64,000 nt of DNA from DATKMK01 sp035541895 (GTDB lineage: Bacteria; Desulfobacterota; Binatia; HRBIN30; JACQVA1): contig DATKMK010000015.1 of the NCBI GenBank assembly GCA_035541895.1, forward strand, positions 1-64,000, read 5' to 3'. Numbering within the stretch: position 1 is the stretch's first letter; each line of letters begins with the position of its first letter. Position numbers and translations under genes: made by a program. Positions 42,431 to 49,907 of the stretch are shown piece after piece. The notes below the pieces were generated by a model. That model was given only the letters and a program-made list of their open reading frames with translations. It made no database searches and was not told the DNA's origin.

Positions 42431-43939
42431 AAGCGCCATCCGACGAATCTCCTGCAAGCATTCGTTGTTCGTCCCGACCAAGAGTTCGGCGGCTTGGTCG
42501 AGCGCCGCCGCGTCTTCTTGGGAGATGCGAAAGTCGGTCGAGATGCGGTTGAGGCGGTCGCGCAGTTTCTTCGGTAGCGCCGGAATTGCCTCAACATCGC
42601 GTTTTGGCTGCGGACTGTCCCCCGGCTCCCACGTCAGGTGACAAAAGGTCCCGCCGTACTTGTTCATTTCGGTGTGATAGAACCACGCCAGAATGTTCTT
42701 GCGGTTGGCGGTCAGGAGCGCATCGAAGGTGTCAAGGAAGTTGGTATCGACGACGTAGCCCCAGGGAAAACGCGGGTCGCGCTTGGTGGCCGACACGCCG
42801 GCGGGAGCCGTGTAGGAATCGACGAGAATGACGGCGATGTGCTTGTAGCGCTGAAACTGGCTGTGCTCCCACAGCACGCGATCCGCGCTGGTGAGTCCGA
42901 GATTGTCGGAGTTGCCGCCGTCGAACAGATGCGCGTAACGGCGCGCATTGGTGCGCCGGTCGCGAAGGTTCGCGTAGTTGAACACCGCCGGAAACGCCGC
43001 GGTCGTCATCACCGCATCGCCGACGGAGACATCCGCCACGTCCGTTCGCCCCAGCGTGAGTTGAAAGTCTTCGTCGGTGAAGGTGAACGGCTGAAAGGTT
43101 TTGCCATCGGGATTGTCGGTGGCGTCGGTGGCGTTGAGGATGAGATACGGGCGTTCTGGGTTTAGTTCGCCGAGCGTGAGATCAATCCCGAACGGCTCGG
43201 AATCGTATAGATCGTCGGCGAACACGCCCGCCATGATGTCGGTACGCGAATACGGAGTCAGCCAATACCGGACGATATTCCACGGGAAGAACCAGCGCAA
43301 AAACCATTCGCCGAGGAAGTTGGTCTTCATCAACTGCTTGACCCGCGTTTCATCCCACAGGCGTTTGGCCTGCGCGTTGCCGCGACTGATGCGATCCAGA
43401 CGACCGAGCGCGGGTGCGACGGTCGGCGCAAAAGCCTGCTGCACGGAGGCAAGATCTTCGGGCGTCATCTGACCGTGGACAGACAGCCGGCCAGCGGATC
43501 TGTCGTACTCGAATTTCGGGTGCGGGACCTCGGCAATTGGCGGCGCGGGCACTGCGACCGACACCGAGGTATTCGGATCGTTCGAATCCTTGGAGATCGC
43601 GTAGTACGCGGCGGGCAGTGATCCACCCGACACAGAGCTGAGCACATCCACTTCTTGGAGCAGCCCCAACCATTGAAGGCGAAACATCACGGCGGTGGAA
43701 AAGTATGCGGCACGGCTGCCGCCTCCGGACAGGGCAAGGATCAGCAACACATCGTCACGCCCGCGCGGGTCGTCGATGGTGAAGGTGGTGCGACTCGGCG
43801 CGGCTTCGCGCGCACCGAAGCGAAATAGCGACATGCTGCAGCCGGACATCCCAAGCGCAGCAACGAGGGCACAAAATGGAATCAGATGGATGCCGATTTG
43901 GCGGAGCGAGACCTGGCGATTGATCCTTTCCGTGTCCAT
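42404..43939 (-). CDS. patatin-like phospholipase lipoprotein
   Basis: Lipid acyl hydrolase of 511 aa with an export signal. The N-terminal hydrophobic segment IPFCALVAALGMSGC ends in a lipobox with Cys34, so it is probably lipid-anchored in the envelope. The patatin core shows the oxyanion loop SGGGSR at 71-76, the nucleophile Ser104 in SVSGGS and the catalytic Asp in DGGNSDNLG near 340, so the dyad is complete. A long insertion between Ser and Asp contains aromatic segments. The ATG at 43939 lies 7 bp after the preceding gene; an upstream frame extension overlaps that gene and is unlikely. It is the last gene of the six-gene envelope cluster from 47936. Phospholipid attack from the outer-membrane side is the natural inference. 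Confidence 0.85.
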   Translation of the reverse strand: MDTERINRQVSLRQIGIHLIPFCALVAALGMSGCSMSLFRFGAREAAPSRTTFTIDDPRGRDDVLLILALSGGGSRAAYFSTAVMFRLQWLGLLQEVDVLSSVSGGSLPAAYYAISKDSNDPNTSVSVAVPAPPIAEVPHPKFEYDRSAGRLSVHGQMTPEDLASVQQAFAPTVAPALGRLDRISRGNAQAKRLWDETRVKQLMKTNFLGEWFLRWFFPWNIVRYWLTPYSRTDIMAGVFADDLYDSEPFGIDLTLGELNPERPYLILNATDATDNPDGKTFQPFTFTDEDFQLTLGRTDVADVSVGDAVMTTAAFPAVFNYANLRDRRTNARRYAHLFDGGNSDNLGLTSADRVLWEHSQFQRYKHIAVILVDSYTAPAGVSATKRDPRFPWGYVVDTNFLDTFDALLTANRKNILAWFYHTEMNKYGGTFCHLTWEPGDSPQPKRDVEAIPALPKKLRDRLNRISTDFRISQEDAAALDQAAELLVGTNNECLQEIRRMALSARDALGP

Positions 43940-43946
43940 CCGACAT

Positions 43947-44975
43947 TCACTGCTCGAGGCGTCTCTGGATCGCCTCGGCGGTGTAGAGGTTCTTTTGCAC
44001 AGCGGGGTTCTGATCGCCAATTGCCGAGAGATTGCTCTTCGCATCACGGAGTCGCTCTTGTGCTTTGTCGGGTGAGATCGTCTCGTTCGCGAGCCCCACC
44101 TGAACCGCCTTCAGATGAGAAACGCCGGCGTCCTCGTGAAGTCGGTCGTCGGTGAGACCGGCCTGTTGACAGGTGTGGGGATCCTCGTTGCACTTGGCCA
44201 AGAGGTTCTCGGAGCCTTGGGCAGCCTGGTCAAACTTGGCCGTCGCAAACAGTCGCTGGACCTCTGCGTACTCCCGGCGCACCTTCACCTGCTTCACATC
44301 GTTCAGAATCGCATTGAGCAGGTTGGTATCCACGCGCGCGCAACGAAAGGCGTCGTCGTTGCCCTCACGCTGACTCATCAAGTCTTCGGCATACTGCCGA
44401 GCTTCTTCGCAGGTGGCGTAACCCAATTGGGTACACGTATTGTGCAGAGCCCGCGTGTAGTTGAACTGAAGCTTCAGACGCCAACATGCCGGCCAGCCTT
44501 GGTTCTTGCCATTCTTGTGATAGCCGTACTCGTAGTAGCATAGCGCCAGCGGCAACTCGGCAGGGAAATAGTGCAAGCCTTGGTCGCTGTATCGGGCGTC
44601 CACGCTTACCGTGCCGTCTTGAAGCGGGACGTCCACATTCACGAGTTGATTCGGTCGCGCATGCAATCGCACTTCCCGCGTCACCAAGGGCGTCGTGGCT
44701 TCTACCTTCACAGTGAGGACCTCGGTCGTGCTCGATTCGGGGGCCGAGGCGTCGCAACCGTAAGTTCCGGTGTCGGAGCGCGCCGCGTTATAGCTGCCGA
44801 CAGACGTCACGATGTCGATCCTGCTCACGTCCACGCGCTGGCCACTCTGCAACGCTCGTGCTTCGACGCGAACCTTGACGACCGCGGGATCGGCTGCGCT
44901 CACGCTGACCCAGGCCACCACGGCTAAAGCGAGGAATGTCGCCACTCGCCGACCACAATCGATAGAGGAACTCAT
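43947..44975 (-). CDS. exported protein of unknown function
   Basis: A 342-aa protein with an N-terminal signal sequence (VATFLALAVVAWVSVSAADP, cleavage likely after about residue 28). The first half is beta-rich with repeated VEAR/VKVE strands. The second half is alpha-helical with several Cys (CYYEYGYHKN, PACWR, NTCTQLGYATCEEA, KCNEDPHTCQQAG), suggesting periplasmic disulfides. I do not recognise a family. ATG 44975 has GAGGTGAGG upstream. It lies 4 bp downstream of the small membrane protein and 7 bp before the patatin gene, so all three are tightly linked. A periplasmic accessory role is inferred from context only. Confidence 0.7.
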   Translation of the reverse strand: MSSSIDCGRRVATFLALAVVAWVSVSAADPAVVKVRVEARALQSGQRVDVSRIDIVTSVGSYNAARSDTGTYGCDASAPESSTTEVLTVKVEATTPLVTREVRLHARPNQLVNVDVPLQDGTVSVDARYSDQGLHYFPAELPLALCYYEYGYHKNGKNQGWPACWRLKLQFNYTRALHNTCTQLGYATCEEARQYAEDLMSQREGNDDAFRCARVDTNLLNAILNDVKQVKVRREYAEVQRLFATAKFDQAAQGSENLLAKCNEDPHTCQQAGLTDDRLHEDAGVSHLKAVQVGLANETISPDKAQERLRDAKSNLSAIGDQNPAVQKNLYTAEAIQRRLEQ

Positions 44976-44979
44976 CGCC

Positions 44980-45414
44980 TCACCTCTTCGAGAGTCCAAT
45001 CACCAGAGCAATGTAGGTCAGGCTCTCTTTGCCGTAACTCTTGACGACTTCTGGAAACGGATTGCTGCTGGCTGCTCCCAGTGCTCCCGTGATCGTGTCG
45101 CTTTTGATGCTCGCCCACGCGCAACCAGCCACGGCAGCCAGGAAAATCGATCCAAAGACGACCACAATGGCTTTGGTCGCGCGGGAAACCGGAGTTGCCG
45201 CGGTGACTTGCGGAATCGCAAATAGCGCGAGCAACGGAACCACCAGCGCGCCGACCGTATCCCGAAGCCCGAGGACGAAGGTTTGCGACACGGCACCTGC
45301 AACCACTATCCACGTGGCCGGATCCGCGGTGCAAATCGTTGCAAGCGCCGCCGCGGCGATTGCCAGAAGCGGAATCGAGTACAGAAACAACACCACGAAC
45401 AGGATCAGGATCAT
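44980..45414 (-). CDS. 144-aa multi-helix membrane protein (holin-like in size and context)
   Basis: Very hydrophobic: MILILFVVLFLYSIPLLAIA is the first helix, followed by segments near 28-50, 55-72, and TKAIVVVFGSIFLAAVAGCAW near 85-105, then a polar C-terminal tail of about 35 residues. A longer frame exists upstream, but ATG 45414 follows GGAGGTC at ideal spacing. No family is recognisable. Its small size, four helices, charged tail and place among genes for a peptidoglycan hydrolase and a phospholipase resemble a holin, but this is inference from context. Confidence 0.7.
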   Translation of the reverse strand: MILILFVVLFLYSIPLLAIAAAALATICTADPATWIVVAGAVSQTFVLGLRDTVGALVVPLLALFAIPQVTAATPVSRATKAIVVVFGSIFLAAVAGCAWASIKSDTITGALGAASSNPFPEVVKSYGKESLTYIALVIGLSKR

Positions 45415-45502
45415 TTCTTGACCTCCAGACTTCGTCTCCAAAGTGAACAGACGCCGCGCCACGAATTCGCGCAAGACTGCGAAGGCGCGATGCCGCCGGA
45501 CC

Positions 45503-46732
45503 TCAGAAGTGGAATTTGAATCCGACATCGTAAATCTGGTCGTCCTTGGCGTCGAACGGCAATCGGCCAACCGAATAGCTCACGAACACCCCGACCGTCG
45601 TATCGAGGGTGGCGACGAAGTAACCGAAGTTGTCGAGATTCGCGTTCTTCACGGCCTGACTCGCTCCAACCTCCCAATAGTAGCGCTCGTTGGCCGTCAG
45701 GTAGGTCTGCCCGAGCGCCTTCACCGGCTCCCACTTTCCCAAATCGATGAAGCGCGTTCGGAAAGACACTTCACCGCGGACGCGCGGATAGCTCGACTTC
45801 CCTGCAACCGCGGTACGCGGATCCTCGCCATCGGGATCCACCAGCGCGCCGCCAACCAACACGGCCGGATAGCTCTTGCCACTCGGGGAGAAATGGTCGT
45901 CGGTCCCAATGAGGTAGCGCAGCGTTGCGAACGGCAAGTCGAACACATTCCAACGTGCCCATGCCGATCGATCATCCCAGGCCTTGAACACCATCCCCAC
46001 GCGGCCGCCGTACACATACTGCTTGTCCGAGAACGATTGATTGCTCTCCAGCCCAGCCTCTCCCGCGAGATCGAAGGCGAGCTGGTTACGGAGATGATCC
46101 TGGATCAGCGCCCGTAGCTCGGCCATTTCCTTGCTGGCATTGATCACCTCGACCGTCGCCCCGTGGTACTTGGTCACGATCGCGGTGGACAGCTCGTTGT
46201 ACTTTTCCACACCAGCGGAATCGAGCGCCGATGCGCCGCCGGTTGATTGAAAGAATGAGACATTCAGTTTGGTGTCGAGAAAATCCTCGGGGTTCGTGGA
46301 GCGATCGAAGGCCACGTTGCCGTTGGCATGGAAGGTCAAGTCGAGGCCGCGATGAGTCGTAGGATCCGTGGTGCCGAACGTGTAGTTCGTCACCTCCCGA
46401 GAGAACGCGTAGCTGAAGCCCAGATTCGATGGTCCGCCATCCTCATGAAACGTCTTCAGCCGGAAATTGATGTCGCCAAGAAAGTTCAATCCCGACGTGC
46501 GTTCGAGGTACGAGCCGATGATCCGATTCAACCGATCAGTGTCCGTCAGTTCATCTTTGAAGGCAGCGGAGAGGAAGTCGGTGAGCCCCTTGCTGGCGGG
46601 CTTTGACAGACCGATGAGCTCGCCAGCATTCGCGCCCAGCGGTTGCAGCGCCCGCTCGTTTAGTTGCGCCGAGGCTACTCGTGCTGCAGCGCAACACGCC
46701 ACGGCGATATATGCACAAGTGCGCTGGTTCAT
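45503..46732 (-). CDS. outer-membrane beta-barrel-like protein
   Basis: A 409-aa exported protein. A short signal sequence (YIAVACCAAARVASA) ends near residue 23. The body alternates short amphipathic strands rich in aromatic residues (NLGFSYAFSREVTNYTFG, LDLTFHANGNVAF, YYWEVGASQAV) and ends with FKFHF; a C-terminal Phe is the outer-membrane barrel assembly signal. One helical insertion (about 165-200) could plug or extend the barrel. I do not recognise the family. It lies 88 bp upstream of the small membrane protein and 17 bp downstream of the 115-aa gene. Confidence 0.68.
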   Translation of the reverse strand: MNQRTCAYIAVACCAAARVASAQLNERALQPLGANAGELIGLSKPASKGLTDFLSAAFKDELTDTDRLNRIIGSYLERTSGLNFLGDINFRLKTFHEDGGPSNLGFSYAFSREVTNYTFGTTDPTTHRGLDLTFHANGNVAFDRSTNPEDFLDTKLNVSFFQSTGGASALDSAGVEKYNELSTAIVTKYHGATVEVINASKEMAELRALIQDHLRNQLAFDLAGEAGLESNQSFSDKQYVYGGRVGMVFKAWDDRSAWARWNVFDLPFATLRYLIGTDDHFSPSGKSYPAVLVGGALVDPDGEDPRTAVAGKSSYPRVRGEVSFRTRFIDLGKWEPVKALGQTYLTANERYYWEVGASQAVKNANLDNFGYFVATLDTTVGVFVSYSVGRLPFDAKDDQIYDVGFKFHF

Positions 46733-46749
46733 GGGTGAACCCTTCGAGC

Positions 46750-47097
46750 CTACTCGCCGCGAAAATGGTAGTTCGCGTCGACCACCTCGCCCAAATCTTC
46801 CACGGTCTTCGTGTCGTCCAGGAGCGTGGCGACCATGGCATCGGTAGCCACTCGCTGGTTCGAGGTCGGCTCGTACTGGGCGCCGGCGAATCCGCGAAAG
46901 CGGTTGTCAAGTTCCGCCGCGAGCGCTTCGGCCTTGAGCCGCAACATGTCGGCGGAGTCGCCCGCAACCCGGTGAAACGCGAGTTGCTTCATCGTGAGCG
47001 CGGCGGCGTCATCAAAATTGACTTGCAGCTCTTCCATGAGAAACAAGGTCAACCAAATCTGCTGATGCGCTTTGTTCTCGCTCGACCACTTCGCCAT
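46750..47097 (-). CDS. 115-aa protein of unknown function
   Basis: Soluble, largely helical protein: MAKWSSENKAHQQIWLTLFL, then ALTMKQLAFHRVAGDSADMLRLKAEALAAEL in long helices, and an acidic tail. No signal peptide, no Cys, no known motif. ATG 47097 follows a very strong AGGAGG at 8 nt; the frame before it has no support. It sits between the endolysin-like gene (53 bp) and the outer-membrane barrel gene (17 bp). I cannot assign a function; a cytoplasmic chaperone, immunity or structural role are all open. Confidence 0.65.
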   Translation of the reverse strand: MAKWSSENKAHQQIWLTLFLMEELQVNFDDAAALTMKQLAFHRVAGDSADMLRLKAEALAAELDNRFRGFAGAQYEPTSNQRVATDAMVATLLDDTKTVEDLGEVVDANYHFRGE

Positions 47098-47150
47098 GGT
47101 TTTCCTCCTTGCTGGGCTTCGCTCGCCGCGTCGCTGCGCAACCGAGTCCC

Positions 47151-47936
47151 TCACGCCGGCAACATGAAAAACTTCGCCCGGTCGAGGTAGCGCTGGCGAT
47201 CCTCAAGGCCGTTCAGCCCGCCATTAATGCGCCGGGTCACCGCCTCAATGTCGTCGCCGTCGGCGAGGGCGTTGAGCCCGTGGATTTGCCAGAACCAACA
47301 CGCGACATCGACGGCGAGCTCCGCATCGGTCGCGAGCAACTTGGGATTGTCGCCATCGACGAAATTTCTGCCCTTGGCTTGGCCGTACCTCGTGTAGTTG
47401 GCGCGACCCGTGAGCTGGATCAGCCCTCGCCCCTTGAAGCGTGGCCCGTCTCCGGGCTGGGTATTGCCCAGGTCGGTTCGCCCTTCATACGCGTCGCCGC
47501 TCGCGAGTTCTTCGGTGAATACGAGCGCCCCGCTCTCGTGTCCAATTTGCGAAAGGAAATGCGCTTGGCGCAACGGTGTATTGATGTCGCGCGCCGACAT
47601 GCCGCTGCTTAGTGGCGGGAAATAGCGGCCGACGCTCGCGGCGCGCGCCGCCGGCATGATCCCACGCAGTTTGAGTTCCGACAGCTCGGCCGGAAGGCCG
47701 GCACGCAGCGCCTGCAACGTGGCGCCGCCGGGGTCAACTCGTCGATCGGGGGAGGCCGTCCCGACAACCTGTCGCTGGAACGCTTCGATTGCGTCGCCGG
47801 TCTGCTGGCCGAAGGCACCATCCACGTCCACCGGCAAGCCTTGTCCAGCGCCCTGGAGGTTCAGCAGGACCTGAACCACGATGACATCGTCCTTCTTGTT
47901 GGGGCATTGCGGCCCCACCGCGGCTGAGAGACACAT
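47151..47936 (-). CDS. GH19 endolysin-like peptidoglycan hydrolase with N-terminal peptidoglycan-binding domain
   Basis: A 261-aa two-domain enzyme. Residues about 15-80 form a peptidoglycan-binding_1 fold (VQVLLNLQGA ... VDGAFGQQTGDAIEAFQRQVVG). Residues about 95-255 are a GH19 chitinase/lysozyme domain: FLSQIGHESGAL with the catalytic acid Glu134, EEL near 142-143 as second acidic residue, and the substrate-cleft block FKGRGLIQLTGRANYTRYG. There is no signal peptide or membrane helix, as in phage endolysins that need a holin. The ATG at 47936 has AAGGAGG upstream and is the first gene of the six-gene cluster down to 42404. Phage origin is possible, but no phage structural genes accompany it. 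Confidence 0.88.
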   Translation of the reverse strand: MCLSAAVGPQCPNKKDDVIVVQVLLNLQGAGQGLPVDVDGAFGQQTGDAIEAFQRQVVGTASPDRRVDPGGATLQALRAGLPAELSELKLRGIMPAARAASVGRYFPPLSSGMSARDINTPLRQAHFLSQIGHESGALVFTEELASGDAYEGRTDLGNTQPGDGPRFKGRGLIQLTGRANYTRYGQAKGRNFVDGDNPKLLATDAELAVDVACWFWQIHGLNALADGDDIEAVTRRINGGLNGLEDRQRYLDRAKFFMLPA

Positions 47937-48260
47937 GCCTCGCTTCCTCCTTTCGCATCGATTGCAACCTCCGACTCAATTGTGCCCACATTGTCTCGAG
48001 CATGACCGATGCCACGGGCTCGCATCGCACGCTATCCACATGAGAACCACGCCCTATGAGCATTCTGTCCACTAGCTTAGACATATTAAGCGGAGCGCTC
48101 CTGATTTGTGGACGCAGACTCATACCATCGCCCACACGCCATCACATGCGACCGTTCATTCCGTCAAGATCCTAAGACCCATTTTGTCGAGCTGGTGCGA
48201 GGGTCACTTCGCACTAACATCCGGCGCATCACTGGAAAGCAGGCTCGATGTGAGCCCAAG
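47937..48260. other. 324-bp non-coding region ahead of the envelope cluster
   Basis: No supported gene. It holds the leader of the endolysin cluster on the minus strand and the 3' flank of the TetR gene. An AT-rich patch near 48070-48095 contains an interrupted inverted repeat, GCTTA at 48075-48079 and TAAGC at 48087-48091, followed by the 10-bp palindrome GGAGCGCTCC at 48092-48101. This is the best place for the cluster promoter, but no clear -35/-10 pair is visible. Confidence 0.4.
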
Positions 48261-48872
48261 TCAGCGGCGAGCGATGTGACTGCTCACGAGGTCGTGAAGC
48301 AACGTCACGGTGGCCGCAGGATTCAGTCCCAGATCGCGCGCTTCGCCGTTGGCGATCGCGTCGCAGGTGCGCTCAAGGGTGAACAACAACACCGCGTCTT
48401 CTTCGGCCGAGCGCGGCGGGCCGTGGGTGACGGCACGTCGCCGGCTCAACATCCGAAGCTGCCGCCGCCGTTGTTCACGGTAGAAGCGCCGCACCACGGG
48501 GTCGGTGGCAACCAGACTGAGCAGACTGCTGCGCAGCCCGCGCCAGCGTCGATGCAAGCTGAGTACGAGGTCGACGATCCGCGCGGCCACTGCTGTCGCG
48601 CTGCCGCCCGCTTGGATCTCGTCTTCGACGGCGCGCCATTCGGCGGACACCCACTCTTCGTACGCAGCCAGGAGAATCGCCCGCTTGTCTGCGAAGTGTT
48701 TGTAGAAGGTCCCCGGAGCATATCCCGCCGCGCGCGCGATCTTGTTGGAGTCGGTGCGATGATAGCCGTGGCGATTGAGCACGTCCGCAGCAGCGGCAAC
48801 CAAACGCGCGCGTGTGCCCGCAGGCGTTCCACGCGCTGGACGCGCCCCCTTCACCCGCACCGGCCTTCGCAT
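48261..48872 (-). CDS. TetR family transcriptional regulator
   Basis: Dimeric repressor, 203 aa. The N-terminal helix-turn-helix lies around 20-65: TRARLVAAAADVLNRHGY, then KIARAAGYAPGTFYKHFADK, the TetR recognition helix with the conserved TFYKHF. The C-terminal ligand domain is helical, Arg-rich and not classifiable. It diverges from the alpha/beta hydrolase at 48947; the 74-bp gap holds a promoter-like TTGACC and an inverted repeat at 48913-48926. Control of the hydrolase gene by a small lipophilic ligand is likely. Confidence 0.9.
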   Translation of the reverse strand: MRRPVRVKGARPARGTPAGTRARLVAAAADVLNRHGYHRTDSNKIARAAGYAPGTFYKHFADKRAILLAAYEEWVSAEWRAVEDEIQAGGSATAVAARIVDLVLSLHRRWRGLRSSLLSLVATDPVVRRFYREQRRRQLRMLSRRRAVTHGPPRSAEEDAVLLFTLERTCDAIANGEARDLGLNPAATVTLLHDLVSSHIARR

Positions 48873-48891
48873 GCACCGGCTCGTATCATGG

Positions 48892-48926
48892 TTGACCGAT
48901 CGTTGCCACTAATGATAGATATATCA
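48892..48926 (+). promoter_or_regulatory. candidate promoter with TetR-type operator
   Basis: TTGACC at 48892-48897 could be a -35 box; the AT-rich TAGATA at 48916-48921 (18-bp spacing) is a weak -10. The latter lies within the inverted repeat TGATAGATATATCA (48913-48926; 5-bp arms). Repressor binding there would block the hydrolase promoter. The ribosome-binding site AAGGAGG follows at 48934-48940. Confidence 0.45.
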
Positions 48927-48946
48927 CTACCTCAAGGAGGGTACAC

Positions 48947-49861
48947 ATGTCGATCAGCATTTCTTCGGCTGACACCCCCGCTCTGGCTGCCGCCACCAAC
49001 TCCGCGCACCCGCTTCGCCGCTGGGCGGTCGGCGCCGGCGCGCCCTGGCGCGAAGTCACCGTCGACGGCATCCGCCTGGCGTACAACGACGACGGTGAGG
49101 GAGCCGCACTGGTGTGCTTACACGCCATCGGACACGGCGCGGGCGACTTCGCCGGCCTGCACCAGCGATTGGGTTCGCGCTATCGCATCGTCGCGCTGGA
49201 TTGGCCGGGACACGGGCGATCCGGCGATGACCGCATGGCCGTCAGCGCGGGGCGCTACGCTGAGTTGTTGACTGGATTCCTCGATGCACTCGGCATCGAT
49301 CAAAGCGTGTTGCTCGGCAACTCGATTGGCGGCGCCGCCACGATTCGATTTGCGGCGGCGCACCCAACGCGCGTGCGCGCGCTCGTGCTCGCCAATCCCG
49401 GCGGTCTCGACCGCGGCGGAGCCGGCCTCACAACCCGCGTGATCACCGGCATGATGGCCCGCTTCTTCGCCGCCGGCACGCGCGGCGCGCGCTGGTATCC
49501 GCGCGCCTTCGCCGCCTACTACCGCATGGTGCTGAGCGGGCCGGCGGCCGCCGATCAGCGCGAGCGCATCAGTGCCGCCGGGGTCGAAAGCGCGGCGATA
49601 CTGGCGCAAGCCTGGCGCAGCTTCGGTCAGCCGGACGCGGACATTCGCGCACTCGGTGCGCGTGTCACCTGTCCCGTGCTGTTCGCGTGGGCCAGGGGCG
49701 ACCGGATCAACCAGCTTGGCCGCGCTCGTGCCGCGATCAAGCAATTTCCGAACGCGCGCCTCGAAGCCTTTTCCGGTGGTCATGCCGCGTTTCTCGAAGC
49801 GCCGGACGAGTTCGCGCAGTCGCTGGAACGATTTCTCGCCGGCCTCGATCGCGAACATTGA
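48947..49861 (+). CDS. alpha/beta hydrolase
   Basis: 304-aa alpha/beta-hydrolase-fold enzyme. The nucleophile elbow is GNSIGG, the acid is the Asp in WARGDRIN and the His is in SGGHAAFLEAP, so the triad is complete; the oxyanion region is HAIGHGAGDF. A lid rich in Arg and aromatic residues lies between strands 6 and 7 (about 160-220). ATG 48947 is preceded by AAGGAGG at 6 nt. It is divergent from TetR, the likely regulator. Resembles C-C or ester hydrolases of the MhpC/haloperoxidase group; the substrate is unknown. Confidence 0.88.
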   Translation: MSISISSADTPALAAATNSAHPLRRWAVGAGAPWREVTVDGIRLAYNDDGEGAALVCLHAIGHGAGDFAGLHQRLGSRYRIVALDWPGHGRSGDDRMAVSAGRYAELLTGFLDALGIDQSVLLGNSIGGAATIRFAAAHPTRVRALVLANPGGLDRGGAGLTTRVITGMMARFFAAGTRGARWYPRAFAAYYRMVLSGPAAADQRERISAAGVESAAILAQAWRSFGQPDADIRALGARVTCPVLFAWARGDRINQLGRARAAIKQFPNARLEAFSGGHAAFLEAPDEFAQSLERFLAGLDREH

Positions 49862-49907
49862 GGCCTCCGGTTGCCGCCCATCCCCTCGCCAACTACGGTG
49901 AGGGACG

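Noticed and set aside
42404..47936. Prophage or tailocin
   Set aside because: Only the endolysin-like gene is phage-style; no capsid, tail, portal, terminase or integrase gene is seen on either side.
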